This document shows, one piece after another, positions 1 to 9,024 of a DNA stretch of 64,000 nt. The notes under the pieces were generated by a model. It saw nothing but the letters and a program-made list of their open reading frames with translations. It had not been told where the DNA came from and did no database searches. Each line of letters starts with the position of its first letter. The stretch's first letter is position 1. The DNA comes from Clostridium gelidum (GTDB taxonomy: Bacteria; Bacillota; Clostridia; Clostridiales; Clostridiaceae). A program made the position numbers and the translations under genes. The DNA lies in NCBI RefSeq assembly GCF_019977655.1, contig NZ_AP024849.1, forward strand, positions 629,001 to 693,000, written 5' to 3'.

Positions 1-1528
1 ATATAAGAAAAATGAATTGGTAGAAGAGATATTGAAGACTTCTGTTAATTTTGTGGAAAAAGATGGTGTGATATTAAAAGAAAATATAGCTCCTAAAATT
101 GCAGAAAAACCTGAAAGAAAAGAATTAATACCAAATACTACGGTAAAACCTGAAAGAAAAGAATTGATACCGAATACAACCGTAAAACCTGAAAGAAAAG
201 AATTAATACCAAATACTACGGTAAAGCCTGAAAGGAAAGAATTGATACCGAATACAACCGTAAAACCTGAAAGAAAAGAATTGATACCAAATACAACAGT
301 AAAAAGAGATAGTAATGAAGTTTCAAGAGCAATTAATAATATAGAAGGAAATACAGCAAATACTGATGCTGAAAACATAGAAAAAAAAGAACAATTGAAA
401 GAAATGATAGATGAATCTAGCGTTGAAAAAGGAATTTTAGAAATTTTAGAAAATAATAGTTTTGGTTTTTTAAGATGTAAAAATTACTTGACTAGCAGTG
501 AGGATATTTATGTTTCTCCATCCCAAATTAGAAGGTTTAATTTAAGAACAGGGGATGAAGTTGAAGGTAAGGTAAGACGAGCAAAAGAAACTGAAAAATT
601 TAAAGCTCTTTTATTTGTTCAAAAAGTTAATGGGGAACATCCAGAAAAAGCTGCAGGTAGAAAATACTTTGAAACTTTAACACCCATATATCCAAAAGAA
701 AGACTTAGATTAGAAACAACTGATAGAAATGATTTATCATCTAGATTAATGGATATAATTTGTCCTATAGGTAAAGGACAAAGAGGGCTAATAGTAGCAC
801 CTCCTAAGGCAGGAAAAACTACTTTGTTAAAAAAAGTAGCTCAAAATATATCTTTAAATTATCCTGATATTAAATTAATAGTATTACTTATAGACGAAAG
901 ACCAGAAGAAGTTACGGATATGAAGAGATCTATAAATGGAGATGTAGTTTATTCTACTTTTGATGAAGAACCACAAAATCATGCTAAGGTAGCTCAAATG
1001 GTTTTAGAAAGAGCTAAGAGAATGGTAGAACAAGGAAAAGATGTTTTTATTCTCATGGATAGTATAACTAGATTATCAAGAGCATATAACTTAACAATAA
1101 ATCCAACTGGTAGAACATTATCTGGTGGACTTGATCCAGGAGCACTTATAATGCCTAAAAAATTCTTTGGAGCAGCAAGAAATATTGAAGAAGGTGGAAG
1201 TTTAACAATACTTGCAACTGCACTTGTTGACACTGGTTCAAGAATGGATGATATGATATTTGAAGAATTTAAAGGAACAGGTAATATGGAAGTTCATTTA
1301 GATAGAAGATTACAAGAAAGAAGAATTTTCCCTGCTATAGATATATATAAATCAGGAACTAGAAAAGAAGATTTAATTGTATCTAAAGAAGAACTAGAAG
1401 TATCGTTTGCCATAAGACAAACAATGTATAGAGATAAAAATGGAGATAATGTTACAGAGAATCTTATTAATATGCTATCTAAAAACCGTGATAACAAAGA
1501 ATTTATAGATACTTACTTGAAAAAATAG
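1..1528 (+). CDS. rho: Transcription termination factor Rho (5' partial)
   Basis: Rho is a hexameric RNA helicase that ends transcription. The reading frame is open from base 2 through the left edge, reading YKKNELVEEIL before any good start. This is the end of a Rho N-terminal domain, so the TTG at 17 is not the likely start and the gene begins outside the window. An insertion follows, with five tandem copies of PERKELIPNTTVK at 110-304. Next come the RNA-binding cold-shock-like domain (GILEILENNSFGFLR) and the ATPase core with P-loop APPKAGKTTLL and Walker B DVFILMDS, ending normally at the C-terminus. Clostridial Rho proteins often carry a long low-complexity insert in this position, and that of C. 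botulinum has been described as prion-like. Identity is certain; the role of the repeats is unknown. Confidence 0.97.
   Translation, partial: YKKNELVEEILKTSVNFVEKDGVILKENIAPKIAEKPERKELIPNTTVKPERKELIPNTTVKPERKELIPNTTVKPERKELIPNTTVKPERKELIPNTTVKRDSNEVSRAINNIEGNTANTDAENIEKKEQLKEMIDESSVEKGILEILENNSFGFLRCKNYLTSSEDIYVSPSQIRRFNLRTGDEVEGKVRRAKETEKFKALLFVQKVNGEHPEKAAGRKYFETLTPIYPKERLRLETTDRNDLSSRLMDIICPIGKGQRGLIVAPPKAGKTTLLKKVAQNISLNYPDIKLIVLLIDERPEEVTDMKRSINGDVVYSTFDEEPQNHAKVAQMVLERAKRMVEQGKDVFILMDSITRLSRAYNLTINPTGRTLSGGLDPGALIMPKKFFGAARNIEEGGSLTILATALVDTGSRMDDMIFEEFKGTGNMEVHLDRRLQERRIFPAIDIYKSGTRKEDLIVSKEELEVSFAIRQTMYRDKNGDNVTENLINMLSKNRDNKEFIDTYLKK
110..304 (+). repeat. Five tandem 39-bp repeats inside rho
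   Basis: Five head-to-tail 39-bp units each encode PERKELIPNTTVK. At DNA level two versions alternate: AATTAATACC...ACTACGG and AATTGATACC...ACAACCG, in the order A-B-A-B-B'. This suggests that a 78-bp dimer was duplicated. All units stay in frame. The array lies between the Rho N-terminal domain and the RNA-binding domain. Confidence 0.95.
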
Positions 1529-1539
1529 AAGTAATATAA

Positions 1540-1577
1540 AAAAAGATGACCATTAGATTTTAGTGGTCATCTTTTTA
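1540..1577. terminator. Bidirectional terminator between rho and the glycosyltransferase gene
   Basis: The inverted repeat AGATGACCA / TGGTCATCT (1544-1552 and 1564-1572) is flanked by an A-run on the left and a T-run on the right. It can therefore serve rho on the plus strand and the convergent gene on the minus strand. Confidence 0.9.
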
Positions 1578-2681
1578 TTTGAGTAAAATTAAATTATTTG
1601 CTATATCAACAATCTTTGTTAAAGAATAAGTTGAAGACAATAATTTGAGATTAAATTTCATTTTAGATAATTCATCTGGATTTTCTATTAAATAATTTAC
1701 TGAATCATTAATTTTATTTAAATCTTTAACATATATAGAATATCCTTCAGTAGTAAGAAAATCTATATTTTCATTTTCTTGGCCAGGAATAGCAAAAGGA
1801 ATAATCAAAGGGATATTTTTAACTATGGATTCTGTAACAGTTAAACCGCCAGGCTTTGATATTATCACATCGCAATAATCCATTAGATAAGAGATATCTT
1901 TAGTGAAACCTAATATATGAAGTTTTTTATTTTCAAATTCATTATCATTACAATATTTTGTTAACTTATTTTTCAAATGATCATTTTTGCCACAAACTAC
2001 GGTGATTCTTAGTTTATTTGGATTTTTTAATAACTCCTTGAGAACTATAAATATAGTATTTAATCCAAGACTTCCACTCATAAGTAATAAATTAAAATAT
2101 TCATCATCCTTTAAATCATTAACGGATGTAACTTCGGTATAAAACTTGCTATTTATAGGAATCCCTACGGGATATATCTTATCAGGTTCAATATTTCTAT
2201 CTATTAATGATTGCTTAGTGTAATTACTACCAGTAATATAAGCATCAATATAAGAATCTACATATAAATAATGGGCTTTAAAATCTGTAACTATTAAAAC
2301 GTATGGGATCTTTAATCCGTGTTTTTTTAAGTCTGAAATCACACTGATACTAATAGAATGGGTGGCAACAATTATATCAGGTTTAATTTCAGCTATTAAT
2401 TTTGAAACTTTTTTCTTTGCAAGAAAAAATGGGAACCTCAATATTTTATTGATTAATTTTTTATCGGTTAAATAATAAAACCAACCATAGAATTTTGGAA
2501 ATTTTGAGGCTAAAAGTTCATAGCCGATTACAATTATATCATTAAGAATTTTACTATTCTTAGCTAAAAAATCAAGTTTTATTATTTCATAACCATCATT
2601 TTCAAAAGATTCAGCTACTGAAGCAGCAGCTTGATTATGTCCTTGACCTGTAGATGTTGTAAAGATTAAAACTTTTTTCAT
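1575..2681 (-). CDS. MGDG synthase/MurG-like glycosyltransferase
   Basis: This is a GT28-type glycosyltransferase of the kind that adds sugars to diacylglycerol or other lipids on the inner membrane face. The N-terminus (KKVLIFTTSTGQGHNQAA) matches the MGDG-synthase N-terminal domain. The C-terminal half carries the UDP-sugar site, ISKPGGLTVTES followed by PFAIPGQE. I chose the ATG at 2681 (MKKVLIF), which has a GAGTGA-type site upstream; an in-frame GTG lies at 2690. It is convergent with rho and shares its terminator. The acceptor and sugar cannot be read from sequence; processive glucosyl-diacylglycerol synthesis is the nearest known role. Confidence 0.85.
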   Translation of the reverse strand: MKKVLIFTTSTGQGHNQAAASVAESFENDGYEIIKLDFLAKNSKILNDIIVIGYELLASKFPKFYGWFYYLTDKKLINKILRFPFFLAKKKVSKLIAEIKPDIIVATHSISISVISDLKKHGLKIPYVLIVTDFKAHYLYVDSYIDAYITGSNYTKQSLIDRNIEPDKIYPVGIPINSKFYTEVTSVNDLKDDEYFNLLLMSGSLGLNTIFIVLKELLKNPNKLRITVVCGKNDHLKNKLTKYCNDNEFENKKLHILGFTKDISYLMDYCDVIISKPGGLTVTESIVKNIPLIIPFAIPGQENENIDFLTTEGYSIYVKDLNKINDSVNYLIENPDELSKMKFNLKLLSSTYSLTKIVDIANNLILLK

Positions 2682-2902
2682 GAAAGTCACTCATTTCCAC
2701 TGTATTATATTACATATTCTATCATATTTATTATAGAATTTAAATATCAGTATATTAATATTTAATTAATTAAATGCAGATAATCAAGAATAAACCTTTA
2801 GTTCAATGGTTTTAAATTAAAAAATCATTGAAATTTGATTATTTCAATGAATAAATAAAAGCTTAAATTTTTATGATTGTATAGTCGCAAATTTAAAGAA
2901 AA
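2682..2902. other. AT-rich intergenic region with a hairpin
   Basis: No gene is seen here. A perfect 10-bp inverted repeat with a 6-base loop lies at about 2825-2850 (TCATTGAAAT / ATTTCAATGA). It has no T-run, so it is probably not a terminator. The promoter of the minus-strand glycosyltransferase gene should lie at the left end. Confidence 0.5.
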
Positions 2903-2926
2903 AGGGAAAGACAATGTCTTTCCCTA
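2900..2926 (-). terminator. Terminator of rpmE
   Basis: The inverted repeat AGGGAAAGAC / GTCTTTCCCT lies at 2903-2925. On the minus strand it is followed by TTTTTCTTT, placing it just past the rpmE stop. Confidence 0.9.
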
Positions 2927-2932
2927 AGCTTC

Positions 2933-3142
2933 TTACTTTTCGTCAAGGTTGAATCTCTTTTTAAATTTATCAACTCTTCCGCCGATGTCCATGATTTTTT
3001 GTTTACCAGTGAAGAATGGGTGGCATTTAGAGCATATTTCAACTTTTAGTTCTTCTTTAACAGAACCAGTAGTGAAAGTGTTTCCACATGCACACTTAAC
3101 CACTGATTCGTGGTGGTATTCTGGATGTATGCCTTCTCTCAT
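2933..3142 (-). CDS. rpmE: 50S ribosomal protein L31, zinc-binding form
   Basis: L31 is a 69-residue protein of the large ribosomal subunit that bridges the subunits. It begins MREGIHPEYHH. The zinc ligands are present as CAC (VVKCACGNTF) and CSKCHPF, so this is the C+ zinc-containing paralogue rather than the zinc-free one used in zinc starvation. An AGAGGTG site stands 6 bases before the ATG on the minus strand. It is a single-gene unit with its own terminator, next to tdk as in other clostridia. Confidence 0.97.
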   Translation of the reverse strand: MREGIHPEYHHESVVKCACGNTFTTGSVKEELKVEICSKCHPFFTGKQKIMDIGGRVDKFKKRFNLDEK

Positions 3143-3371
3143 TATTTTTCACCTCTTTCAATTATATAAACTTATGTTAATTATTCAATAACAACCATTA
3201 GATTATATCATAGTCGATTTTTAGCGTCAATAATAACTTGGATAATTAAATCACTGAAAATTAAGAGTGAAAATAGTTAACATAGGATGAATAATATAAA
3301 AATATCTTTTTATGCTGAGTATTAAATGATATAATCGAATATGATATCTTAATAAGGAGAGTACTTTAGGA

Positions 3372-3956
3372 ATGAGTAAATTATATTTTAGATATGGCGC
3401 TATGAATTCAGGTAAGTCGACTCATTTAATGCAAGTTGCTTATAATTATGAAGAGCGTGGAATGAAAGTAATCATTTTAAAACCCAAGATTGACGATAAA
3501 GGCGGAGATACGCTTGTATCTAGATTAGGTGTAAATAGGCAAGTTGATTTGCTAATTTCAGAATATGATAATATTTTAGAAATAATGGTGAGCTTCTTAA
3601 AAGAAAATAAAAGAATAGATTGTATATTAGTGGATGAAGTTCAATTTATGAAAAGCACTCAAATAGATCAATTATTTGAAATTGCAGTTAAAAGTAATAT
3701 ACCTATTATATGTTATGGACTCAGAACCGATTTTAAAAGAGATGGATTTGAAGGTAGCATGAGACTTCTATTATTAGCGCATAGCATAGAAGAAATGAAA
3801 ACTATATGTGCATGTGGCAAAAAAGCTATATTTAATGGAAGGAAAATAAATGGAAAGTTTGTATTTGAGGGAGAACAAATTGCAATTGACGATAAAAATG
3901 ATGTTCAATATGAATCATTATGTGGAGATTGTTATTACAAATACACCGAAAAATAA
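3372..3956 (+). CDS. tdk: Thymidine kinase
   Basis: The enzyme phosphorylates thymidine to dTMP in the pyrimidine salvage pathway. The type II fold is clear: P-loop GAMNSGKST near the N-terminus, Walker B DEVQFM, the lasso region ICYGLRTDFKRDGF, and a zinc site with Cys pairs at CACGKK and CGDCYY near the C-terminus. The 194-residue length is normal. An AAGGAGAG site precedes the ATG, and a TATAAT at 3330-3335 is a possible -10 with a poor -35. The fusion gene follows after 25 bases and may be co-transcribed. Confidence 0.96.
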   Translation: MSKLYFRYGAMNSGKSTHLMQVAYNYEERGMKVIILKPKIDDKGGDTLVSRLGVNRQVDLLISEYDNILEIMVSFLKENKRIDCILVDEVQFMKSTQIDQLFEIAVKSNIPIICYGLRTDFKRDGFEGSMRLLLLAHSIEEMKTICACGKKAIFNGRKINGKFVFEGEQIAIDDKNDVQYESLCGDCYYKYTEK

Positions 3957-3981
3957 GATAAGAGAGTAAGTGATTTTATTA

Positions 3982-5751
3982 ATGAAAAGATGTGATGTTG
4001 GAGGTCAAGCAGTTATAGAAGGCGTTATGATGAGAGGTGGTAAAAGTCTTGCAACAGCTGTTAGAACTCCTAATGGAAATATAGAAATAGAATATAAAGA
4101 TAACAAACCGTTAACAAAAAAATATCCACTATTAAATATACCTTTTCTTAGAGGCTTTTTTGTTTTCATAGATTCAATGAAAGTTGGAATGCAAGCTATG
4201 AATTATTCAGCTTCATTTTTAGAAGAAGAAGTAGAAAGCCCTTCAAAATTTGAAATATGGCTAGATAATAAATTTGGTGAAAGAGTTAATGATATATTTA
4301 TGGGTATAACAATGATTGTTTCTTTCATTTTTGCAATTGGTCTTTTTGTTGCATTACCAACTGGTATAGCCTCTATCTTCAATAAAGCAGGAATGTCTAA
4401 TATAATACTACATTTAATTGAAGCAGCTATAAGAATAACAATTCTTGTTTTGTATATGTTTCTGATAAGCAAAATGAAGGATATATATAGAGTTTTTCAA
4501 TATCATGGTGCTGAACATAAAACAATATTTTGCTATGAAGCTATGGAAGAGCTAACTGTAGAAAATGTTAAGAAACAATCAAGACTACATCCAAGATGTG
4601 GAACGAACTTCCTATTTTTAATAATGTTTGTTAGTATTGCAATTTTCTCTTTTACTGGTTGGGGTGGAATTGTAGAAAGATTGGCACTTAGAATAATACT
4701 TATACCATTAGTTACGGGAATTAGCTATGAAATTATAAAGTGGCTTGGGAAAAGTGATGGGATGTTATCTAAGATAATAGCATATCCAGGACTTAAATTA
4801 CAATTATTAACAACAAAAGAACCGGATGATTCGCAAATTGAAGTTGCTATTGCAGCTTTAAAAGCATCAGAAGGAATTCAAGATTCTAATAAGAAGATTG
4901 AAGAATTAATAAATACTGGTACAACAACTTTAAAAGAAAATGGGATTGATACAGCAAGATTAGATGCAGAACTATTATTAGGAAACATAATTGAAAAAAA
5001 TAGAGTGTATTTAATTACGAATAGAGAAGAAGAAGTTAGCCATGAAAACACTAAAAAATATTTTGATTTAATTGAAAAGCGAAGGAATAAAATGCCGGTT
5101 AAATATATTTTAAAAAAGTGTGAGTTCATGGGGATTGATTTCTATGTTGAAGAAGGAGTCTTAATCCCTAGAGGTGATACAGAAATATTAGTTGATGAAG
5201 TACTTAAAAACATACAAGAAGATGAAGAGAAAAATATATGTGATTTGTGCTCAGGTTCTGGTGCGATTGGTATAGCATTAGCTAGTTTTAGACAAAATGT
5301 CAAAGTGGATTTGATAGATAATTATCCTATTCCAGAAAAAGTTTCAATAATAAATATAAAAGAAAATAATTTAGAAAATAGAGTTTCATTTATAAAAAGT
5401 GATTTATTAGAAAAAGCTATAGAAAATAAAAATATCTATGACATAATAGTTTCAAATCCTCCATATATAGAGGAAGAAGAAATAGAAAGTCTGATGGATG
5501 ATGTAAAAAAATATGAACCTCATACAGCTTTAAATGGTGGAATAGATGGACTAGATTTCTATAAAGAAATAATTAAGCAAAGTCAAGTTGCATTAAAGAA
5601 TAATGGAATACTAGCATTCGAAATAGGACATAATCAAGCAGAAAAAGTAAAATTGTTAATGAAAGAAGGCAATTTTACAAATGTAAAAGTAGTTAAAGAT
5701 TTTGCTAGTCTTGATAGAGTGGTAATTGGGTTTAAGGCTGGATTTTTGTAG
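3982..5751 (+). CDS. prmC: Fusion protein: DUF1385 membrane domain plus PrmC release-factor glutamine methyltransferase
   Basis: Two proteins that are normally separate are joined in about 590 residues. Residues 1 to about 295 are a full DUF1385 (YqhQ-type) membrane domain: GGQAVIEGVMMRGG at the start, four or so hydrophobic segments, the motifs YHGAEHKTI and HPRCGTNFLFL, and the typical end LTTKEPDDSQIEVA. Residues from about 305 on are a complete PrmC/HemK, with the helical N-domain (DTARLDAELLLG), SAM site LCSGSGAIGI and catalytic SNPPY. PrmC methylates the GGQ glutamine of RF1 and RF2, and RF1 is encoded next. A GTG at 3970 is an alternative start closer to the AGAGAG site. DUF1385 function is unknown. 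Confidence 0.93.
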   Translation: MKRCDVGGQAVIEGVMMRGGKSLATAVRTPNGNIEIEYKDNKPLTKKYPLLNIPFLRGFFVFIDSMKVGMQAMNYSASFLEEEVESPSKFEIWLDNKFGERVNDIFMGITMIVSFIFAIGLFVALPTGIASIFNKAGMSNIILHLIEAAIRITILVLYMFLISKMKDIYRVFQYHGAEHKTIFCYEAMEELTVENVKKQSRLHPRCGTNFLFLIMFVSIAIFSFTGWGGIVERLALRIILIPLVTGISYEIIKWLGKSDGMLSKIIAYPGLKLQLLTTKEPDDSQIEVAIAALKASEGIQDSNKKIEELINTGTTTLKENGIDTARLDAELLLGNIIEKNRVYLITNREEEVSHENTKKYFDLIEKRRNKMPVKYILKKCEFMGIDFYVEEGVLIPRGDTEILVDEVLKNIQEDEEKNICDLCSGSGAIGIALASFRQNVKVDLIDNYPIPEKVSIINIKENNLENRVSFIKSDLLEKAIENKNIYDIIVSNPPYIEEEEIESLMDDVKKYEPHTALNGGIDGLDFYKEIIKQSQVALKNNGILAFEIGHNQAEKVKLLMKEGNFTNVKVVKDFASLDRVVIGFKAGFL

Positions 5752-5767
5752 CTAAGCTAGAATATTG

Positions 5768-5803
5768 TTAGCAGTTAGATGATTAATCTGATCTGCTATT
5801 TTT
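5768..5803 (+). terminator. Probable terminator after the prmC fusion gene
   Basis: The stem AGCAG..AGAT / ATCT..CTGCT is followed by ATTTTTG. It lies between the fusion gene and the prfA promoter, so prfA can be transcribed on its own. Confidence 0.65.
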
Positions 5804-5829
5804 GAATATGACGTAAAATATGATATAAT
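5802..5829 (+). promoter_or_regulatory. Candidate sigma-A promoter of prfA
   Basis: TTGAAT (5802-5807) and TATAAT (5824-5829) are separated by 16 bases and lie 36 bases before the prfA ATG. Confidence 0.55.
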
Positions 5830-5864
5830 GTAGAAATATGAAAAATGAAGTACGGAGTGATTAA

Positions 5865-6947
5865 ATGTTATTAGATAAATTACAATTTATAGAAAATAAA
5901 TACGATGAATTATCAGTTAAAATTGGTGACCCATCAATTATGCAAAATCAAAATGAATGGAGAAAGCTTTGTAAAGAGCATTCTGATTTAGAAATCATAG
6001 TGAATAGTTATAGAGAGTATAAAAAAGTTACTGAAGATTTAAAAGCTAATAAGGAAATGCTAAGTGGTGAAAGCGACAGAGAAATGAGAGACATGTTAAA
6101 CGAAGAAATAAGTGATCTCACAAATAGAGAAGTCGAATTGGAAAATGAAATACAAATTTTATTATTACCTAAAGACCCCAATGATGAACGAAATGTATTC
6201 GTAGAAATCAGAGGAGGTGCAGGTGGCGAAGAAGCAGCACTATTTTCATATAGTTTATTTAGGATGTTTACAAGATATGCAGAAACTCAAAGATGGTCTG
6301 TAGAGATTATGAGTTTGAATGAAACTGATCTTGGTGGATTTAAAGAAGTTGTATTTATGATTAAAGGTAATGGAGCTTATTCTAAATTAAAATATGAAAG
6401 TGGAGTTCACAGAGTTCAAAGAGTTCCAGATACTGAATCAAGTGGAAGAATTCATACCTCAACAGTTACGGTAGCAGTGTTGCCAGAAGTTGATGACGTT
6501 GAAATACAAATTGCAGATAAGGATGTTAGAATAGACGTATTTAGAGCTTCAGGAAACGGAGGACAATGTGTTAATACTACAGATTCAGCTGTTAGAATTA
6601 CTCATTTACCTTCAGGACTTGTAGTTTCATGCCAAGATGAAAAATCACAATTGAAAAATAAAGAAAAGGCTATGAAAGTTTTAAAATCAAGACTTTATGA
6701 AGCGGCACAAAAAGAAAGATCAGATGGAATAGCTGAAGACAGAAAGAGTCAAGTTGGAACTGGAGATAGAAGCGAAAGAATTAGAACATATAATTATCCA
6801 CAAGGAAGAGTTACTGACCATAGAATAGGACTAACTTTATATAAGTTAGACTCATTTTTAAGTGGGGATCTTGATGAGATGATAAATTCACTTATTACAG
6901 CAGATCAAGCTGAAAAAATGAAACTAATGGGAAATACACAACTGTAA
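5865..6947 (+). CDS. prfA: Peptide chain release factor 1
   Basis: RF1 reads UAA and UAG in the ribosomal A site and triggers peptide release. The catalytic GGQ is in GNGGQCVNTTDSAVRITH at about residue 230. The codon-recognition loop reads RVPDTESSGRIHTS, so the PxT tripeptide is PDT (PAT in E. coli). The length of 360 residues is normal. A GGAGTG site precedes the ATG. Its modifying enzyme PrmC is encoded immediately upstream in the fusion gene. Confidence 0.97.
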   Translation: MLLDKLQFIENKYDELSVKIGDPSIMQNQNEWRKLCKEHSDLEIIVNSYREYKKVTEDLKANKEMLSGESDREMRDMLNEEISDLTNREVELENEIQILLLPKDPNDERNVFVEIRGGAGGEEAALFSYSLFRMFTRYAETQRWSVEIMSLNETDLGGFKEVVFMIKGNGAYSKLKYESGVHRVQRVPDTESSGRIHTSTVTVAVLPEVDDVEIQIADKDVRIDVFRASGNGGQCVNTTDSAVRITHLPSGLVVSCQDEKSQLKNKEKAMKVLKSRLYEAAQKERSDGIAEDRKSQVGTGDRSERIRTYNYPQGRVTDHRIGLTLYKLDSFLSGDLDEMINSLITADQAEKMKLMGNTQL

Positions 6948-7161
6948 TAAAATTACTCCAAAAGCCTTGCATTAAATATGTAGGGCTTTAGGCATATTTA
7001 AGAAAATATGCTAATCTATTTTGTGAAAGATTACTCGGTGATGTTCAAAAATAGATAATATATGGGATTAATATATTGTCTTGCTATTTTGTAAAATATA
7101 CATCGCATCTTTCATGCGTTCTTTTCTTTCATATTTCTTAAAAGTAATTGGGGGATTGAAT
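6948..7161 (+). other. Intergenic region with a weak hairpin
   Basis: An AAAGCCT / AGGGCTTT inverted repeat at about 6960-6989 may end prfA transcription, but no long T-run follows. The rest is AT-rich and I see no gene in it. The open frame does extend upstream from the next gene to 7081, but without a start that has a ribosome binding site. Confidence 0.4.
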
Positions 7162-7749
7162 ATGAATATATATCAGGCTATAAAAAAGGAAAAATCACAT
7201 TTGAAAATATTAATAATAACTATGGTTATTATTTTAATTATTCTTCCTATAGTATTAATGATAACTGGATTAACAACTATGTTTTATATAAGTTATGTGA
7301 TTTTTATTGATTTGTTGATAGCAATAGCTATTATAATTAAAATGAATTCTTATAGGGTAGAATATAGATGTTTAAACAATAGATTAATATTCAAGGTAGG
7401 TATTTTTGCTAAGGAACATTTGATTATTTGTGATAAAGTTACATTAGTACATACTAATAAATCAGATTATGACTTAGAAATAGTTTTAATAACAAGTGTA
7501 ATTTTTAAAAACAAGGGATTAAGACCAATAGATAATAACTTTTTAAAGAGATATCCACAAATTCTTGAGGAATATACTGATATTAAACAGCAAAACAAAA
7601 AAAGAGATTACTATTTTCAAGTGATCAAAAGAGGGGGATTAAAAAAATACTTACTACTAGACTCAATATATAAAAATTGTGTTAAGGCTATTTATACTGA
7701 TGAAAGTATACAAAACATAAAGATAGCAAGAGGGCAACTTATAGTTTAG
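7162..7749 (+). CDS. Small membrane protein with a YyaB-like PH domain
   Basis: The function is unknown. The protein has two adjacent hydrophobic segments near the N-terminus (from ILIITMVII to about residue 65). A soluble stretch follows (YRVEYRCLNNRLIFKVG, then TLVHTNKSDYDLE) that resembles the bacterial PH-like fold of the YyaB group. The start at 7162 is preferred because TTGGGGGA stands 6 bases upstream; a longer frame from 7081 has no such site. It stands alone between prfA and tsaC. Confidence 0.65.
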   Translation: MNIYQAIKKEKSHLKILIITMVIILIILPIVLMITGLTTMFYISYVIFIDLLIAIAIIIKMNSYRVEYRCLNNRLIFKVGIFAKEHLIICDKVTLVHTNKSDYDLEIVLITSVIFKNKGLRPIDNNFLKRYPQILEEYTDIKQQNKKRDYYFQVIKRGGLKKYLLLDSIYKNCVKAIYTDESIQNIKIARGQLIV

Positions 7750-7792
7750 CAAGGTATTGGTAAATAAAATAAATAGTTAAATATCTTATTAG

Positions 7793-7906
7793 GAAACTCG
7801 ACTCATGCGTTCGCTGAGTACTTAAAGAGTAAGCGACCATCATAAAATCATAGATTAGAGATGTCTGATTAACTGATTCACACAGAATCATTTTATAACG
7901 AGTTAA
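7793..7906 (+). ncRNA. Putative structured RNA element upstream of tsaC
   Basis: The segment folds on paper into nested stems. A closing AACTCG / CGAGTT (7795-7800 and 7899-7904) encloses ACTCA / TGAGT, an overlapping TCGCT..TACT / AGTA..AGCGA hairpin, and TGATTC / GAATCA. I match it to no named family. It could be a leader of the next gene, a small RNA or a dispersed repeat. Confidence 0.35.
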
Positions 7907-7974
7907 CTAAGTTCAAGAAACCAAATATAAAATTTGGACTCTCATTTATCTACTTAAGAAAAGAGGCAAAACAT

Positions 7975-9024
7975 TTGAAAACTAAGGTTAGTATAATTAA
8001 AAGCATCAAAGATGATGAAGAAAAAATAAAAGAAGCAGCTGAAGTTATAAAAAATGGTGGAACTGTAGCTTTTCCAACAGAAACAGTTTATGGATTGGGT
8101 GCAGATGCGCTTAATGCAAAAGCAGTGGAGAAAATATTCAAGGCAAAGGGAAGGCCACAAGATAATCCATTAATTATTCATGTTTCATCAAAAGATATAG
8201 AAGCATATGTGAAAGAAATTCCGGAAATAGCAAATAAGCTTATAGACAAATTTTGGCCGGGACCACTTACAATAATTCTGTGGAAAAAGGACATAATACC
8301 AGATATAACTAGTGCTAATTTGGATTCTATTGGAATTAGAATGCCCGACAATGAAATAGCAAGAAAACTCATTGAATTATCAAATACAACTATTGCAGCG
8401 CCTTCTGCTAATATAAGTGGAAGACCAAGTCCGACAGATTATGAGAGGTGTATTGAGGATTTAGATGGAAAAGTGGATTACATTTTAGGTGGAGCGCAAA
8501 GTGATATAGGTGTAGAATCTACAATAGTTGACTGTACTGTAGTTCCACCAATAGTTTTACGTCCAGGTGGTATTACATTAGAAATGCTTAAAAAAGTGGA
8601 TTCAAGCATTGAAATAGATAATGCTATATTACAAAAACCAGGAGAAAATCTAAAGCCAAAAGCTCCAGGAATGAAATATAAACATTATGCACCTAATGCT
8701 AAGGTTACAATAATTTTAGGAGAAAGAAAAAAAACTGTTGAAAAAATAAGAGAAATGGTACACTATAATATAGAAAAAGGTAAAAAGGTATGCATCCTTA
8801 CTGTTGAAGAAAATGTTGAAGAATATACAGAAGGTATAAGCATGGTTTTAGGAAGTGTATTAGATTTGTCAACAGTTGCTAAAAGTTTGTTTGAGGCTTT
8901 AAGAAAATGCGATGATTTAGGAGCTGATTTAATTTTAGCAGAAGGATATGAAGAAGAGGGCGTCGGAGTAGCTATTATGAATAGATTAAATAAGGCCGCT
9001 GGATTTGATATTATTGAAGTTTAA
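7975..9024 (+). CDS. tsaC: L-threonylcarbamoyladenylate synthase, long Sua5 form
   Basis: This enzyme makes threonylcarbamoyl-AMP from threonine, bicarbonate and ATP for the t6A modification of ANN-decoding tRNAs. The N-terminal YrdC-like domain is clear (GGTVAFPTETVYGLGADA, KGRPQDNPLIIHV, SAPSANISGRPSPT). The protein has 349 residues, so it carries the extra C-terminal Sua5 domain, joined by the linker APGMKYKHYAP. The start is TTG at 7975, 6 bases after AAGAGG. A structured intergenic element lies upstream. Confidence 0.95.
   Translation: MKTKVSIIKSIKDDEEKIKEAAEVIKNGGTVAFPTETVYGLGADALNAKAVEKIFKAKGRPQDNPLIIHVSSKDIEAYVKEIPEIANKLIDKFWPGPLTIILWKKDIIPDITSANLDSIGIRMPDNEIARKLIELSNTTIAAPSANISGRPSPTDYERCIEDLDGKVDYILGGAQSDIGVESTIVDCTVVPPIVLRPGGITLEMLKKVDSSIEIDNAILQKPGENLKPKAPGMKYKHYAPNAKVTIILGERKKTVEKIREMVHYNIEKGKKVCILTVEENVEEYTEGISMVLGSVLDLSTVAKSLFEALRKCDDLGADLILAEGYEEEGVGVAIMNRLNKAAGFDIIEV

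Noticed and set aside
17..1528. Rho starting at the TTG at 17
   Set aside because: The frame is open to the window edge, and the residues before it (YKKNE) continue the Rho N-terminal domain; the true start is outside.
7081..7161. N-terminal extension of the PH-domain protein from 7081
   Set aside because: No ribosome binding site precedes it, while TTGGGGGA stands right before the ATG at 7162.
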